Assembly: GCF_010211765.1 (NCBI RefSeq)
Contig: NZ_PDWO01000008.1
Location: forward strand, 117,316 to 181,315
Length of the DNA stretch: 64,000 bases
Origin: Pseudoxanthomonas kaohsiungensis
Lineage (GTDB): Bacteria > Pseudomonadota > Gammaproteobacteria > Xanthomonadales > Xanthomonadaceae
Reading direction: 5' to 3'
Numbering within the stretch: position 1 is the first letter of the stretch; the number at the start of each line of letters is the position of its first letter. Positions 54,906-63,876 of the stretch are shown one piece after another. Under the pieces are notes generated by a model. It ran no database searches, was not told the origin of the DNA, and saw nothing but the letters and a program-made list of their open reading frames with translations. The translations under genes and the position numbers were made by a program.

Positions 54906-54989
54906 CGCCGCATTGTCCGCCGGCCCGACCCGGCACGCCGCCCGGCATCTTCCGGTCGGCCAACCGGGTACACCCTGCCGCCACCCTTA

Positions 54990-55145
54990 TAGGAACCCAC
55001 CCTCATGGGCGACCCGGGAATGCATGGGCCTGGTGCGTTTGTAGGAGCCCATCCTCATGGGCGACCCGGGAATGCATGGGGTCTGGTGCGTTCGACAGCG
55101 CAAACGGGGAGGACATCGGGTCGCCCATGAAGATGGGCTCCTACA
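54990..55145. repeat. REP cluster: two direct units and one inverted unit
   Basis: TAGGAACCCACCCTCATGGG (54990) and GTAGGAGCCCATCCTCATGG (55041) are direct copies with a 52-base period, both followed by GCGACCCGGGAATGCATGGG. An inverted unit, CGGGTCGCCCATGAAGATGG then GCTCCTAC, ends at 55145. The core is GCCCAT/ATGGGC. No gene is seen between 54906 and 55172; the next gene's TAG stop is also within a GTAG. Confidence 0.85.
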
Positions 55146-55172
55146 TGCGGGGTGTCGCGCAGGCGACGGTGC

Positions 55173-56429
55173 CTACCAGCGCTCTTCGAGGTATCCCGGC
55201 CGGCAGGCCAGCCACGCGCCGGCGACCATCACCGCCACGCACAGCGCCAGGAACGCGAACGGCGCCCCCCAGCCGTGGCTGCGCTCGTGCAGCCAGCCGA
55301 ACAGCAGCGGCCCCAGGCAGCTGAGCGCGTAGCCCAGGCCCTGCGCGAACCCCGACAGCGCGGCCGAGCCGGCGGGCGTGCGCGTGCGCAGGTTGATCAG
55401 GGTCAGCACCAGCGGGAAGGTGCTCGGGCCCAGGCCGAGCAGCGTCACCCACAGCAGCGGCGCGGCCATCGGCGCCCACAGCAGGCCGGCGAAGGCGGAT
55501 AGGTGGCAGGCCGCGCAGAACAGCGCGATCGGCAGCGGATTGCGCATCCGCGCCGCTAGGGTGGGCATCGCCAGCGCGCCGACCAGGCCCAGCGCCGAGA
55601 ACAGCGCCAGCATGGTGCCGCCGAACGCGGGGCTGGCCCCGGCCTCGACCAGCAGCTTGGGCAGCCAGGTGAACATGGCGTAGGTGACCAGCGAGGTCAT
55701 GCCGAACATCAGCGCCAGGCCCCAGCCGAGGCTGGTGCGCCAGACCCGTCCGCGCGCCGGCGGGGCCGCCAGCTCCGGCGCTTCGTCACCGGGCACTACG
55801 GCCCGGTCGTGCAGCGCGGCCAGGGCGCTGCCGGCGCGCCGCTCGATCCGCAGCACGCCCAGCCACGGCAGGATCGCGGCGACGGCCAGCAGCGTCCACG
55901 CGCCCATCGAGATCCGCCAGCCGGCCGCGTCGGCCAGCGGCACCGCCAGCAGCGCCGGCAGGATGGTGCCGACCTGCAGCACGGTGATGTACAGGCTGCT
56001 GACCGGGCCCACCCGGTCGGGGAAATAGCGCTTGACCAGCGGCGGCAGGATCACGTTGCCGATGCCCATGCCGAGCAGGGCCACCGCCGAGGCGACCAGC
56101 AGGCCCGCGCTGCCGCCGGCCAGCGAGCGCCAGAGCAGGCCGGCCGCGGCCAGGCCCATCGACAGGATCGCAGTGCGCTCCAGGCCCAGGCGATGGGCCA
56201 GCCGCGGCGTGCCGACGCCGGCGACGGCGAACGCGGCGGTGGGAACCATGCCGAGCAGGCCGGCGAAGGTCGGGCCGAAGCCGAAGTCGTCGCCGAGCCG
56301 GTCCAGCAGCGGGGTCAGCGAGGTGACCGCGGTGCGCAGGTTGAACGCCGACAGCAGGATGCCGGCGAGCACCAGCGCGCGGCCGGGCAGGCGGGCGTGG
56401 GGTTCGTGCGCGGGCATGCGAGGCGTCAT
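55173..56429 (-). CDS. MFS transporter, CynX/NimT-like
   Basis: A 418-residue inner-membrane protein with 12 predicted helices. The start LVLAGILLSAFNLRTAVTSLTPLLDRLGDDFGFGPTFAGLLGMVPTAAFA and the middle VILPPLVKRYFPDRVGPVSSLYITVLQVGTILPALL are characteristic of the cyanate/2-nitroimidazole (CynX/NimT) group of MFS transporters. LGLGPSTFPLVLTLINLRTRTPAGSAALSGFAQGLGY supports the same group. The substrate here is unknown. It converges on proA across a REP cluster, with tRNA-Pro upstream on the same strand. Confidence 0.85.
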   Translation of the reverse strand: MTPRMPAHEPHARLPGRALVLAGILLSAFNLRTAVTSLTPLLDRLGDDFGFGPTFAGLLGMVPTAAFAVAGVGTPRLAHRLGLERTAILSMGLAAAGLLWRSLAGGSAGLLVASAVALLGMGIGNVILPPLVKRYFPDRVGPVSSLYITVLQVGTILPALLAVPLADAAGWRISMGAWTLLAVAAILPWLGVLRIERRAGSALAALHDRAVVPGDEAPELAAPPARGRVWRTSLGWGLALMFGMTSLVTYAMFTWLPKLLVEAGASPAFGGTMLALFSALGLVGALAMPTLAARMRNPLPIALFCAACHLSAFAGLLWAPMAAPLLWVTLLGLGPSTFPLVLTLINLRTRTPAGSAALSGFAQGLGYALSCLGPLLFGWLHERSHGWGAPFAFLALCVAVMVAGAWLACRPGYLEERW

Positions 56430-56490
56430 CGGCTGCCGGTGGGGGAGGCATGGTCCGGTCCCGTGCAGGGGTCACGGACCGGAAAAAGCG

Positions 56491-56513
56491 AAGACCGGCG
56501 CAAGGCCGGTCTT
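56491..56513 (-). terminator. Terminator of tRNA-Pro
   Basis: On the minus strand AAGACCGGC and GCCGGTCTT (9 bp) enclose CTTGC and are followed by CGCTTTTTCC. It lies 22 bases beyond the tRNA 3' end, in the correct direction. Confidence 0.85.
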
Positions 56514-56532
56514 CTGCTGTACCGCTTGTATC

Positions 56533-56611
<79 letters not shown>

Positions 56612-56623
56612 ACAAGGCCGCGC

Positions 56624-56653
56624 ATGATACTGGATCGATGGCGCCCGCGGCAA
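56624..56653 (-). promoter_or_regulatory. Candidate promoter of tRNA-Pro
   Basis: On the minus strand TTGCCG (56648-56653) and TATCAT (56624-56629) are 18 bases apart and end 12 bases before the tRNA 5' end. This is a plausible sigma-70 promoter. Confidence 0.5.
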
Positions 56654-56818
56654 GGATCCGGGCGCTTTTTCTCCTTCCCCGGATGCCTGCAGGGGGAGCG
56701 CCAGGGGCAGGGCCAACGGCGGCGGTTGCGTCGGGGCCGCTGGGGCGCGGCGGTGCGGTCATGGTTGCGTCGGGGTCGCAAGGAGAGGCGGTGGTGCCGG
56801 GCGGATCGTGTCGTTGCT

Positions 56819-57045
56819 GTAGGAGCCCATCCTCATGGGCGACCCGACGCGGCCGAATGCCACCCACCATTCATTCCGGCGACGGAGCGCAGCGGGGCGA
56901 GCCCCGCTCTACGAGAGCAACGCACCCACGGCTCTCGTTGTTTTGTAGGAGCCCATCCTCATGGGCGACCCGACGCGGCCGAACCCCACCCACCATTCAT
57001 TCCGGCGACGGTGCGCAGCGGGGCGAGCCCCGCTCTACGAGAGCG
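56819..57045. repeat. 126-bp direct repeat carrying both REP types
   Basis: Two nearly identical segments begin at 56819 and 56945. Each has GTAGGAGCCCATCCTCATGG, a shared stretch ACCCACCATTCATTCCGGCG, and an inverted GTAGAGC-type unit (AGCGGGGCGAGCCCCGCTCTAC at 56891-56912 and 57017-57038). The stretch around the first copy resembles the unit at 24998. The region 56654-57128 holds no gene that I can support. Confidence 0.85.
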
Positions 57046-57128
57046 GGCGCGACAAAGGCTCTTCTAAGATCGAAGCCGCGTCCTGTTCCATGCCTGGGGA
57101 AGGCACCGGCGCCGGTGCATCGACCGCC

Positions 57129-58052
57129 TCACTCGCCTGGCTTGGCCGCCGAACTCGCCGCTTCGGAAGAGGCGCGCCGGGCCAGTGTCGCTTCGCGGTG
57201 GGCGATGTAGGCATTCGCGCCCAGGATCACCGCCGCGCCGGCCAGGGTCCAGCGGTCGAGCGACTCGTCGAACAGCAGCCAGCCGAACAGCGCCACGATC
57301 GGCAGCTGCATGAAGCTGATCGGGGTCAGCGCCGAGACCTCGCCGAGCTTGAGCGCGCGCGTCCACAGCATGTGCCCGCCGGTGCCGAACAGGCCGGCGC
57401 ACACCACCCAGACCCAGACGATCCCCTGTGGCCACTGCCAGACACTGAGCGCCGGCAGCAGCGACATCGGCACCCACAGCAGGGTGGTCCAGATCACGAT
57501 GCGGTCGGCCGGTTCGGTCGCCGACAGCTGCTTGATCTGGATCGCGACGATGCTCGACAACAGCGCGGCCAGCACCGCCACCATCGTGCCGGCGGTGAAC
57601 TGCGCGCTGCCCGGGCGCACGATCAGCAGCACGCCGACGAAGCCCAGCGCCACCGCGATCCAGCGCCGCGCGCGCACCTGCTCGCCGAGCAGCGCGGCCG
57701 CGGCGATGGTGACGAACAGCGGCGTGGAGTAGGACAGCGACACCGCCTGCGCCAGCGGCAGGTGGCCGATCGCCCAGAAGCCGGCCAGCATCGAGCAGAT
57801 CCCGACCAGGCAGCGGAACAGGTAGCGCGGGAACTGGTCGGTGCGCAGGAACCCCGGCCCATGCCGCAGCAGCAGCGGCAGCGCCGCCAGCAGACCGAAG
57901 AAGTTGCGGAAGAACGCGATCTCGAACGTATGCAGGCTGGCCGAGGCCAGGCGGATGGTGATCGCCATCAGCCCGAACAGGACCGTGCTGCCGAGCATCA
58001 GCAGCGCGGCGTGCCAGTGGGTGGCGAAGGGCGCGCGCGCGGTTTCACCCAT
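57129..58052 (-). CDS. EamA/DMT-family transporter
   Basis: A 307-residue inner-membrane protein with ten helices in two EamA repeats. The first has LLMLGSTVLFGLMAITIRLASASLHTFEIAFFRNFFGLLAALPLLL and LPLAQAVSLSYSTPLFVTIAAAALLGE. The second has LWTRALKLGEVSALTPISFMQLPIVALFGWLLFDESLDRWTLAGAAVILGANAYI. The family exports amino acids and other metabolites; the substrate is unknown. It starts 15 bases after murB on the same strand. Confidence 0.87.
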   Translation of the reverse strand: MGETARAPFATHWHAALLMLGSTVLFGLMAITIRLASASLHTFEIAFFRNFFGLLAALPLLLRHGPGFLRTDQFPRYLFRCLVGICSMLAGFWAIGHLPLAQAVSLSYSTPLFVTIAAAALLGEQVRARRWIAVALGFVGVLLIVRPGSAQFTAGTMVAVLAALLSSIVAIQIKQLSATEPADRIVIWTTLLWVPMSLLPALSVWQWPQGIVWVWVVCAGLFGTGGHMLWTRALKLGEVSALTPISFMQLPIVALFGWLLFDESLDRWTLAGAAVILGANAYIAHREATLARRASSEAASSAAKPGE

Positions 58053-58067
58053 GGCCGTTACGGCCGC

Positions 58068-59108
58068 CTACCAGCGCGCGCCGACGATGCGCGGTTCCGG
58101 CTCCAGCGCCACGCCGAACCGGTCCTGCACCGAAGCGGCGATCCGCCGCGCCAGGTCGAGCAGCTGCAGCCCGGTGGCGGCGCCATGGTTGACCAGCACC
58201 AGCGCGTGCGCCGGCGAGACCCCGGCATCGCCCTCGCGCGCGCCCTTCCAGCCGCAGGCATCGATCAGCCAGGCGGCCGAGAGCTTGCGCGTGCCGTCGC
58301 CGTCGCCGGGGAATACCGGCAGGCGCGGGTGCGCGGCCTGCAGCGCCTGCGCCAGCGGCGCCGGCACGATCGGGTTCTTGAAGAAGCTGCCGGCGTTGCC
58401 GACCACCGCCGGGTCGGGCAGCTTGCGGCGGCGGATGCGGATCACCGCTTCGGCCACCTCGCGCGCGCCGGGCGTGGCCACGCCCATGGCGGCCAGTTCC
58501 TCGCCGATGCCGGCGTAGTCCAGCCGCGGCTTGGCGTGGCGCGACAACGCCAGCTCGACCGCGGTCACGATCCAGCGTTCCGGATCGCGCTTGAAGGCGC
58601 TGTCGCGGTAGCCGAAGGCGCAGGCCGCCCGGTCCAGGCGCACGTTGCGCTGCGCCCGCCGGTCCCAGGCCTCGACCGCGACGATGCGTTCGCCGACCTC
58701 CACGCCATACGCACCGATGTTCTGGATCGGCGCGGCGCCGGTGCTGCCGGGGATCAGGGCCAGGTTCTCCAGGCCGCACAGGCCCTGGTCCAGGCTCCAC
58801 ATCACCAGGCCGTGCCAGTCGGCACCGGCGTCGGCGCGCACCACCGCCTGCACGCCGTCATCGGCGATCACCTGCAGGCCGGCCGCGCGCAGCGCCACCA
58901 CCGCCCCGGGCGGATCGCCGGCGAACAGCAGGTTGCTGCCGCCGCCGAGCATCAGCAGCGGCAGGTCGCGGACCTGGGCCAGGTCCAGCGCTTCGGCCAG
59001 CGAGCCGGTGTCGTTGACTTCCAGCAGCCACGGCGCGCGCGCGGCCACGCCGAAGGTATTGCGCCCGGCCAGGTCGGCGTCGCGCAGCAGGCGGAACAGG
59101 GCGGTCAT
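58068..59108 (-). CDS. murB: UDP-N-acetylenolpyruvoylglucosamine reductase
   Basis: A 346-residue FAD enzyme that completes UDP-N-acetylmuramic acid for peptidoglycan. The N-terminal NTFGVAARAPWLLEV, the FAD-binding LPLLMLGGGSNLLFAGD, NLALIPGSTGAAPIQNIGAYGVEV, FGYRDSAFK (the Tyr of type I MurB) and VGNAGSFFKNPIV with the catalytic Ser are all present. The length agrees with type I enzymes. It ends 15 bases before the EamA gene. It is separated from the other mur genes. Confidence 0.96.
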   Translation of the reverse strand: MTALFRLLRDADLAGRNTFGVAARAPWLLEVNDTGSLAEALDLAQVRDLPLLMLGGGSNLLFAGDPPGAVVALRAAGLQVIADDGVQAVVRADAGADWHGLVMWSLDQGLCGLENLALIPGSTGAAPIQNIGAYGVEVGERIVAVEAWDRRAQRNVRLDRAACAFGYRDSAFKRDPERWIVTAVELALSRHAKPRLDYAGIGEELAAMGVATPGAREVAEAVIRIRRRKLPDPAVVGNAGSFFKNPIVPAPLAQALQAAHPRLPVFPGDGDGTRKLSAAWLIDACGWKGAREGDAGVSPAHALVLVNHGAATGLQLLDLARRIAASVQDRFGVALEPEPRIVGARW

Positions 59109-59189
59109 GCGCGCGGAACCGTCGCCGGCAGCGCCGCCGGCCGCGATGGGGTGGTCGCCGTCATGGGTTCGGGTTCGCGCGCCGGAACG

Positions 59190-60245
59190 TCACGCCGCAC
59201 TGGCCGTGCCGCGGCTGGGGGATTCCTTGCGCCGGCGCATCGCGTCGACGCATTCGCCGACCAGTTCCGGCCCGCGGTACACCAGGCCGGTATAGCACTG
59301 CACCAGGCTGGCGCCGGCGGCCATCTTGGCCACCGCGTCGGCGCCGGAGAGGATGCCGCCCACGCCCACCAGCGGGATCGACTCGGGCAGGCGCGTGCGC
59401 AGCCGGCGCAGCACCAGGGTCGACTGGCCCATCAGCGGCGCGCCGGAGAGGCCGCCGGCTTCCTTGGCATGGCGATGGCCCTGCACGGCGGTGCGCGAGA
59501 CGGTGGTGTTGGTGGCAACCACGCCGTCGACCTGCAGGTCCGACAGCACCCGCGCGGCGGCGTCGATGTCGGCGTCGGTCAGGTCCGGGGCGACCTTGAC
59601 CAGCACCGGCACGCGCTTGCCGTGCTGGGCCGCGAGCCGCTCCTGCGCCTCGCGCAGCGTGGAGACCAGGCGGCGCAGCGCCTGCTCCTCCTGCAGCTCG
59701 CGCAGGCCGGCGGTATTGGGCGAGGAGATGTTGACGGTGATGTAGTCGGCCAGCGGATATACGCGCGACAGGCAGTACAGGTAGTCGCTGGCGGCGTCCT
59801 CGTTGGGCGTGTCCTTGTTCTTGCCGATGTTGATGCCGAGCAGGCCGCCCTTGCGCTGCGCCCTCTGCACGTTGCGCACCAGCGCGTCGACGCCGCCGTT
59901 GTTGAAGCCCAGGCGGTTGATCAGCGCCTCGTCGCCGACCAGGCGGAACATGCGCGGCTTCGGGTTGCCCGGCTGCGCCCGCGGGGTGACGGTGCCCACC
60001 TCGATGAAGCCGAAGCCCAGTGCCAGCAGCGCGTCGATGTGCTCGCCGTTCTTGTCCAGGCCGGCGGCCAGGCCGACCGGATTGGGGAAGGTGAGGCCGA
60101 GCAGCTTGGTCGGCAGCGCCGCGCGCGGGCTGGCCAGCAGCTTGACCGAGCCGGTGCGCCAGGCCAGGTCCAGCGCCTTCAGGCCCAGGCCGTGCGCGCG
60201 CTCGGCATCCAGGGCGAACAGGAAGGGGCGTGCGAAGCCGTACAT
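59190..60245 (-). CDS. pyrD: Dihydroorotate dehydrogenase (quinone), class 2
   Basis: A 351-residue membrane-associated flavoprotein that oxidises dihydroorotate and passes electrons to ubiquinone. The amphipathic N-terminus [25 protein letters not shown] is the class 2 membrane-contacting segment. [60 protein letters not shown] with the catalytic Ser, and GGLSGAPL are present. With pyrC at 37 kb, two pyrimidine-synthesis steps are encoded in this window, but not in one operon. Confidence 0.97.
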   Translation of the reverse strand: MYGFARPFLFALDAERAHGLGLKALDLAWRTGSVKLLASPRAALPTKLLGLTFPNPVGLAAGLDKNGEHIDALLALGFGFIEVGTVTPRAQPGNPKPRMFRLVGDEALINRLGFNNGGVDALVRNVQRAQRKGGLLGINIGKNKDTPNEDAASDYLYCLSRVYPLADYITVNISSPNTAGLRELQEEQALRRLVSTLREAQERLAAQHGKRVPVLVKVAPDLTDADIDAAARVLSDLQVDGVVATNTTVSRTAVQGHRHAKEAGGLSGAPLMGQSTLVLRRLRTRLPESIPLVGVGGILSGADAVAKMAAGASLVQCYTGLVYRGPELVGECVDAMRRRKESPSRGTASAA

Positions 60246-60258
60246 CGTCGCCGCGTCC

Positions 60259-60540
60259 TCAGGAATTGAGGGCGGCGAACCAGGCGAGGCCGCCCAGGAA
60301 CGCGAACACGATGAACAGCCCGGCCAGGGTCAGCGCCATCGCCACCCAGCCCAGCACCAGGCCGGCGACCGCCAGGCCGTCGCCGTCGAGCTGGCCGTTG
60401 GCCGCGCGGATCTCGCGGCGGGCCATGTGCCCGGTGATGATCGCCACCAGGGCGCCCAGGAATGGCAGCAGGGTCCAGCCGAGGATGCCGGACACCAGGC
60501 TGGTGATGGCGAGGGCGCTGGTCTGGCGGGTCGGGTTCAT
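60259..60540 (-). CDS. DUF4190 small membrane protein
   Basis: A 93-residue protein with two hydrophobic helices ([32 protein letters not shown] and [36 protein letters not shown]), separated by [15 protein letters not shown]. This is the DUF4190 pattern. It is 13 bases upstream of pyrD on the same strand, so it is probably co-transcribed. The function is unknown. The ATG at 60540 begins [11 protein letters not shown]. Confidence 0.85.
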   Translation of the reverse strand: MNPTRQTSALAITSLVSGILGWTLLPFLGALVAIITGHMARREIRAANGQLDGDGLAVAGLVLGWVAMALTLAGLFIVFAFLGGLAWFAALNS

Positions 60541-60914
60541 GCGGGGACGGGTTCCTGTCGGGGGAGCAGGCGGACGCGCGGTCCGGAGCGGAGTCCGGGC
60601 GGGGGAGCGGCGGGCCGTGCGGGGCGTGATTATCCCAGAACGCGGCGCGCGCCGCGTGCAACCGGTCACGGCCCGCGGTGGCGGCATGCATGCGCCCCCG
60701 TCCGGAATGGTGGGGATCGGCTGCGCCGTCGTGCCGGCCTGCGGACCCGGCAGTCGTGGGCCGCTGCCTGTCCGTTGCCAGTCCGCCGAGCCCGGTTCGC
60801 TGGGGCCGCCCGGGCGAGGCATGCCGGGCTCGTGCGCGGCCGGGCGTCGACGCAGGCGTGACATGCCGGCGGGTTGACGCCGTCCGCGTCCAGGCACGCG
60901 CCGGCGGCAGCGGA
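60541..60914. other. Intergenic stretch without recognised features
   Basis: 374 bases between DUF4190 and the methyltransferase gene, both on the minus strand. It is GC-rich and open in several frames, but no frame has a plausible start with family similarity. I found no REP unit, tRNA or clear terminator. GCGGCGCGCGCCGC near 60642 is a short palindrome. Confidence 0.5.
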
Positions 60915-61700
60915 TCAGTCCAGCGTGCCGGCGAACACGCGGGTGTCGTAGTCGAAGTCGACGTGGCCGTCGACCGCGGTGGCGTCGAACAGCCGCGCCA
61001 GCGCGTCCAGCATCGGCGCATGCCGCGGGTGCCCGGCGCGCGGTGCGTACGAGGAGGAGAGCAGGCGTCCGCGCAGGGCGTCGAAGTCCAGCCGCTGCGA
61101 GTGCGGGAAGCGCGCCATGCCGCGCAGTCCCGCGCCGAACCAGCGGCGCATGTGGTCGTCGTCGCCGTAGCGTTCGGACACGCTGCTGTAGTCGAGGCCG
61201 TGGTCGAGCAGCAGCCGTTCGTAGCCTTCCAGGAACGCCGTGCCGGTGAGCCGGCGCGAGTTCCAGTACACCGCGACCAGGCCCGGTTTCCGGTCGGCTT
61301 GCCGGCGCAGGATCCGCCGCCATTCGGCCTTGACCGCGTCCTGGTCGAACCAGTGGAAGGCCTGCGCGGCGGAGACCAGGTCGACGCTGGCGTCGGGCAG
61401 GGTGGTGGCTTCGGCGCGGCCGTCCACCGCGACGAAGCGTTCGTTGCCGCCGAGCCAGGCGACGGCGGCCCCGCGCATCGCCGCATTGGGCTCCACCGCA
61501 ACCACCTCGTGGCCGGCGTCGAGGAACAGCTTCGAGGAGATGCCGGTGCCGGCGCCGACGTCGGCGATCTTCCACGACGCGTCCACGCCGCATTCGGCGT
61601 GCAGCCATCGCAGCAGGGCCGGCGGATAGTCGGGCCGGTAGCGCACGTAGTCGGCGACGCGGTCGGTGAAGCGGGTGGTCGATGCGAGGTCGTCGGTCAT
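60915..61700 (-). CDS. Class I SAM-dependent methyltransferase
   Basis: A 261-residue methyltransferase of the methyltransf_11/25 type found in yeast-TMT1-like and xanthomonad proteins. RFTDRVADYVRYRPDYPPALL opens the protein, KIADVGAGTGISSKLFLDAG is motif I (residues 47-53), VVAVEPNAAMR is the acidic loop and SAAQAFHWFD is motif IV. The substrate is unknown. The ATG at 61700 begins MTDDLASTTRF. A GTAGAGC REP pair separates it from amaB. Confidence 0.83.
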   Translation of the reverse strand: MTDDLASTTRFTDRVADYVRYRPDYPPALLRWLHAECGVDASWKIADVGAGTGISSKLFLDAGHEVVAVEPNAAMRGAAVAWLGGNERFVAVDGRAEATTLPDASVDLVSAAQAFHWFDQDAVKAEWRRILRRQADRKPGLVAVYWNSRRLTGTAFLEGYERLLLDHGLDYSSVSERYGDDDHMRRWFGAGLRGMARFPHSQRLDFDALRGRLLSSSYAPRAGHPRHAPMLDALARLFDATAVDGHVDFDYDTRVFAGTLD

Positions 61701-61747
61701 GTCGCCCCTTTCCCGCGTGGCGGGTCTCGCCCCAGGTCGTTGCATCG

Positions 61748-61829
61748 GTAGAGCGGGGCTTGCCCCGCTGCCATTTTCCTCGGCCGGCAACAGGTCCCGA
61801 ATAAACCAGCGGGGCAAGCCCCGCTCTAC
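61748..61829. repeat. Inverted pair of GTAGAGC REP hairpins
   Basis: GTAGAGCGGGGCTTGCCCCG at 61748 and AGCGGGGCAAGCCCCGCTCT then AC ending at 61829 are mirror images about 40 bases apart. Both units have the GGGGC core seen at 35876. Confidence 0.85.
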
Positions 61830-61890
61830 GATTCGCGGCGGCCGGGCCCCGCGCCGTGAACCGCGGACGGGACCGGCCCGGCGCGATGAT

Positions 61891-61918
61891 CCGCGGGCGA
61901 GGCAAGCCCCGCCCGCGG
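61891..61918 (-). terminator. GC hairpin after amaB
   Basis: CCGCGGGCG and GGC pair with GCC and CGCCCGCGG around loop AA, with one mismatch. It begins 9 bases beyond the amaB stop. There is no T-run, so termination is a guess. The inner GGCAAGCC resembles a REP core. Confidence 0.4.
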
Positions 61919-61926
61919 GTCCGGTC

Positions 61927-63459
61927 TTACAGGTCGAACTTGATGCCCTGCGCCAGCGGCAGCGAATCCGAATAGTTGATGGTGTTGGTCTGCCGGCGCA
62001 TGTAGACCTTCCACGCGTCCGAACCGGACTCGCGGCCGCCGCCGGTGTCCTTCTCGCCGCCGAACGCGCCGCCGATCTCCGCACCGGAGGTGCCGATGTT
62101 GACGTTGGCGATGCCGCAGTCGCTGCCCGCCGCCGACAGGAACTTCTCGGCCGCCTTCAGGTTCTGGGTGAAGATCGACGAGGACAGGCCCTGCGGCACG
62201 CCGTTCTGCATCTCGATCGCCTCGTCCAGGTCCGAGTACTTCATCACGTACAGGATCGGGGCGAAGGTCTCGTGCTGGACGACCGCGTCGGTGTTCTTCA
62301 GCCCGGTGATGATCGTGGGCAGGACGAAGTGGCCCGGGCGGTCCAGCGCCGCGCCGCCGGTCTCGACCTTGCCGCCGGCGGCCTTGGCCTGTTCGACCGC
62401 GGCCAGGAACTGTTCCACCGCGCCGCGGCTGTTGAGCGGGCCCATCAGGTTGGCGGTGTCCAGCGGATCGCCGATCTTGCCTTCGACCTGCTTGTAGGCC
62501 TTGACCAGCGTCTCCAGCACGGTGTCGTAGATCGATTCGTGCACGATCAGGCGGCGGGTAGTGGTGCAGCGCTGGCCGGCGGTGCCGACCGCGCCGAACA
62601 CGATGCCGGGAATGGCCAGCTTCAGGTCCGCGGTCTCGTCGAGGATGATCGCGTTGTTGCCGCCCAGCTCCAGCAGGCAGCGGCCCATGCGCCGGGCGAC
62701 CTTGACCGCGACCTCGCGGCCGACCTGGGTCGAGCCGGTGAAGCTGATCAGCGGGATGCGCCTGTCCTCGACGAACTTCTCGGCCAGCGCGGTGCCGGCG
62801 TCGTTCACGAGGAAGAAGATGTCCGGGAAGCCGCCTTCCTTGAGCGCGGCGTTGCAGATCTTCATCGAGGCGATCGCGGTCAGCGGGGTCTTGTTCGACG
62901 GCTTCCAGATGCAGATGTCGCCGCAGATCGCCGCCAGGAACGAGTTCCAGGCCCACACCGCGACCGGGAAGTTGAACGCGCTGATGATGCCGACCAGGCC
63001 CAGCGGCTGGTACTGCTCGTACATCCGGTGGCCGGGGCGCTCCGAATGCATGGTGTAGCCGTAGAGCATGCGGCTCTGGCCCACCGCGAAGTCGGCGATG
63101 TCGATCATCTCCTGCACTTCGCCGTCGCCCTCGGCCTTGCTCTTGCCCATCTCCAGCGCGACCAGCGAGCCCAGCGCGTCCTTGTTCGCGCGCAGCGCCT
63201 CGCCGCACAGGCGGATCGCCTCGCCGCGGCGCGGGGCCGGGACCGTGCGCCAGGCCTTGAACGCGGCCTGCGCATTGGCGACCACGGTCTCGTAATCGGC
63301 CTCGCTGGTCGCCTGGACCTGGGCGATGACCTCGCCGGTGGTCGGGTTGGCCGGGTTCAGCACGCCGGCGCCGGTGGCGTCGGACCAGGTGCCGTTGCCG
63401 AGGTAGGTGCCGGAATTGGTGGCGCCAAGGCCCAGGGCCTTGAGCAGGGAAGCGGACAT
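61927..63459 (-). CDS. amaB: ALDH7-type aldehyde dehydrogenase, probable L-piperidine-6-carboxylate dehydrogenase
   Basis: A 510-residue NAD-dependent aldehyde dehydrogenase. The ALDH7 (antiquitin) branch is suggested by [95 protein letters not shown] has the catalytic Glu, and [21 protein letters not shown] has the nucleophilic Cys. In lysine degradation this enzyme makes 2-aminoadipate from piperidine-6-carboxylate. No other lysine-catabolism gene is near, so the assignment rests on the family. TAGAAT (minus strand, 63542-63547) lies 83 bases before the ATG. Confidence 0.88.
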   Translation of the reverse strand: MSASLLKALGLGATNSGTYLGNGTWSDATGAGVLNPANPTTGEVIAQVQATSEADYETVVANAQAAFKAWRTVPAPRRGEAIRLCGEALRANKDALGSLVALEMGKSKAEGDGEVQEMIDIADFAVGQSRMLYGYTMHSERPGHRMYEQYQPLGLVGIISAFNFPVAVWAWNSFLAAICGDICIWKPSNKTPLTAIASMKICNAALKEGGFPDIFFLVNDAGTALAEKFVEDRRIPLISFTGSTQVGREVAVKVARRMGRCLLELGGNNAIILDETADLKLAIPGIVFGAVGTAGQRCTTTRRLIVHESIYDTVLETLVKAYKQVEGKIGDPLDTANLMGPLNSRGAVEQFLAAVEQAKAAGGKVETGGAALDRPGHFVLPTIITGLKNTDAVVQHETFAPILYVMKYSDLDEAIEMQNGVPQGLSSSIFTQNLKAAEKFLSAAGSDCGIANVNIGTSGAEIGGAFGGEKDTGGGRESGSDAWKVYMRRQTNTINYSDSLPLAQGIKFDL

Positions 63460-63626
63460 GGAATCTCCTGAGAATGGTGCGGGCCGGGGGGCCCGGAGTC
63501 GCGCCGCGGGTGGGGACGGCGGCGTCTCGATGCGTGCGGCGATTCTAGCAAATGGGGTCCGGCGGCCCGTTCGGAAGGGGCCCCGCTTGGGCCGGGCCGA
63601 GGCCGCGTGCGACAATCCGCCGCCTT

Positions 63627-63703
63627 GGCCCCGTAGCTCAGCTGGATAGAGCGGTCCCCTCCTAAGGGACAGGTCGTGCGTTCGAATCGCGCCGGGGTCA
63701 CCA
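63627..63703 (+). tRNA. tRNA-Arg (anticodon CCT)
   Basis: A 77-nt cloverleaf with encoded CCA. Acceptor GGCCCCG pairs with CGGGGTC (one G-T). The D arm is GCTC/GAGC, the anticodon stem is GTCCC/GGGAC with loop CTCCTAA (anticodon CCT, reading AGG), and the T arm is GTGCG-TTCGAAT-CGCGC. TTGGGC (63587) and GACAAT (63611), 18 bases apart, form a possible promoter. It reads the rare AGG codon. Confidence 0.97.
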
Positions 63704-63876
63704 TCCATTACCACGCCGCGCCTGCGCGCTGGCGCGCTGGAGGCCCGGCATCCGGCGCTGGCGCCAGCTCCCGAAGTCCCCTTCGCGACCAGGATCCCCG
63801 GGGCTCCCCGGCCATGACCGGCCGCTGTCCGGGGTAGGGCCCTGCACGCAGGTGTCCTGGCGGGTCCCAGCCCCGA

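Noticed and set aside
60541..60914. Small gene between DUF4190 and the methyltransferase
   Set aside because: Open frames exist on both strands, but none has a ribosome-binding site with recognisable protein features.
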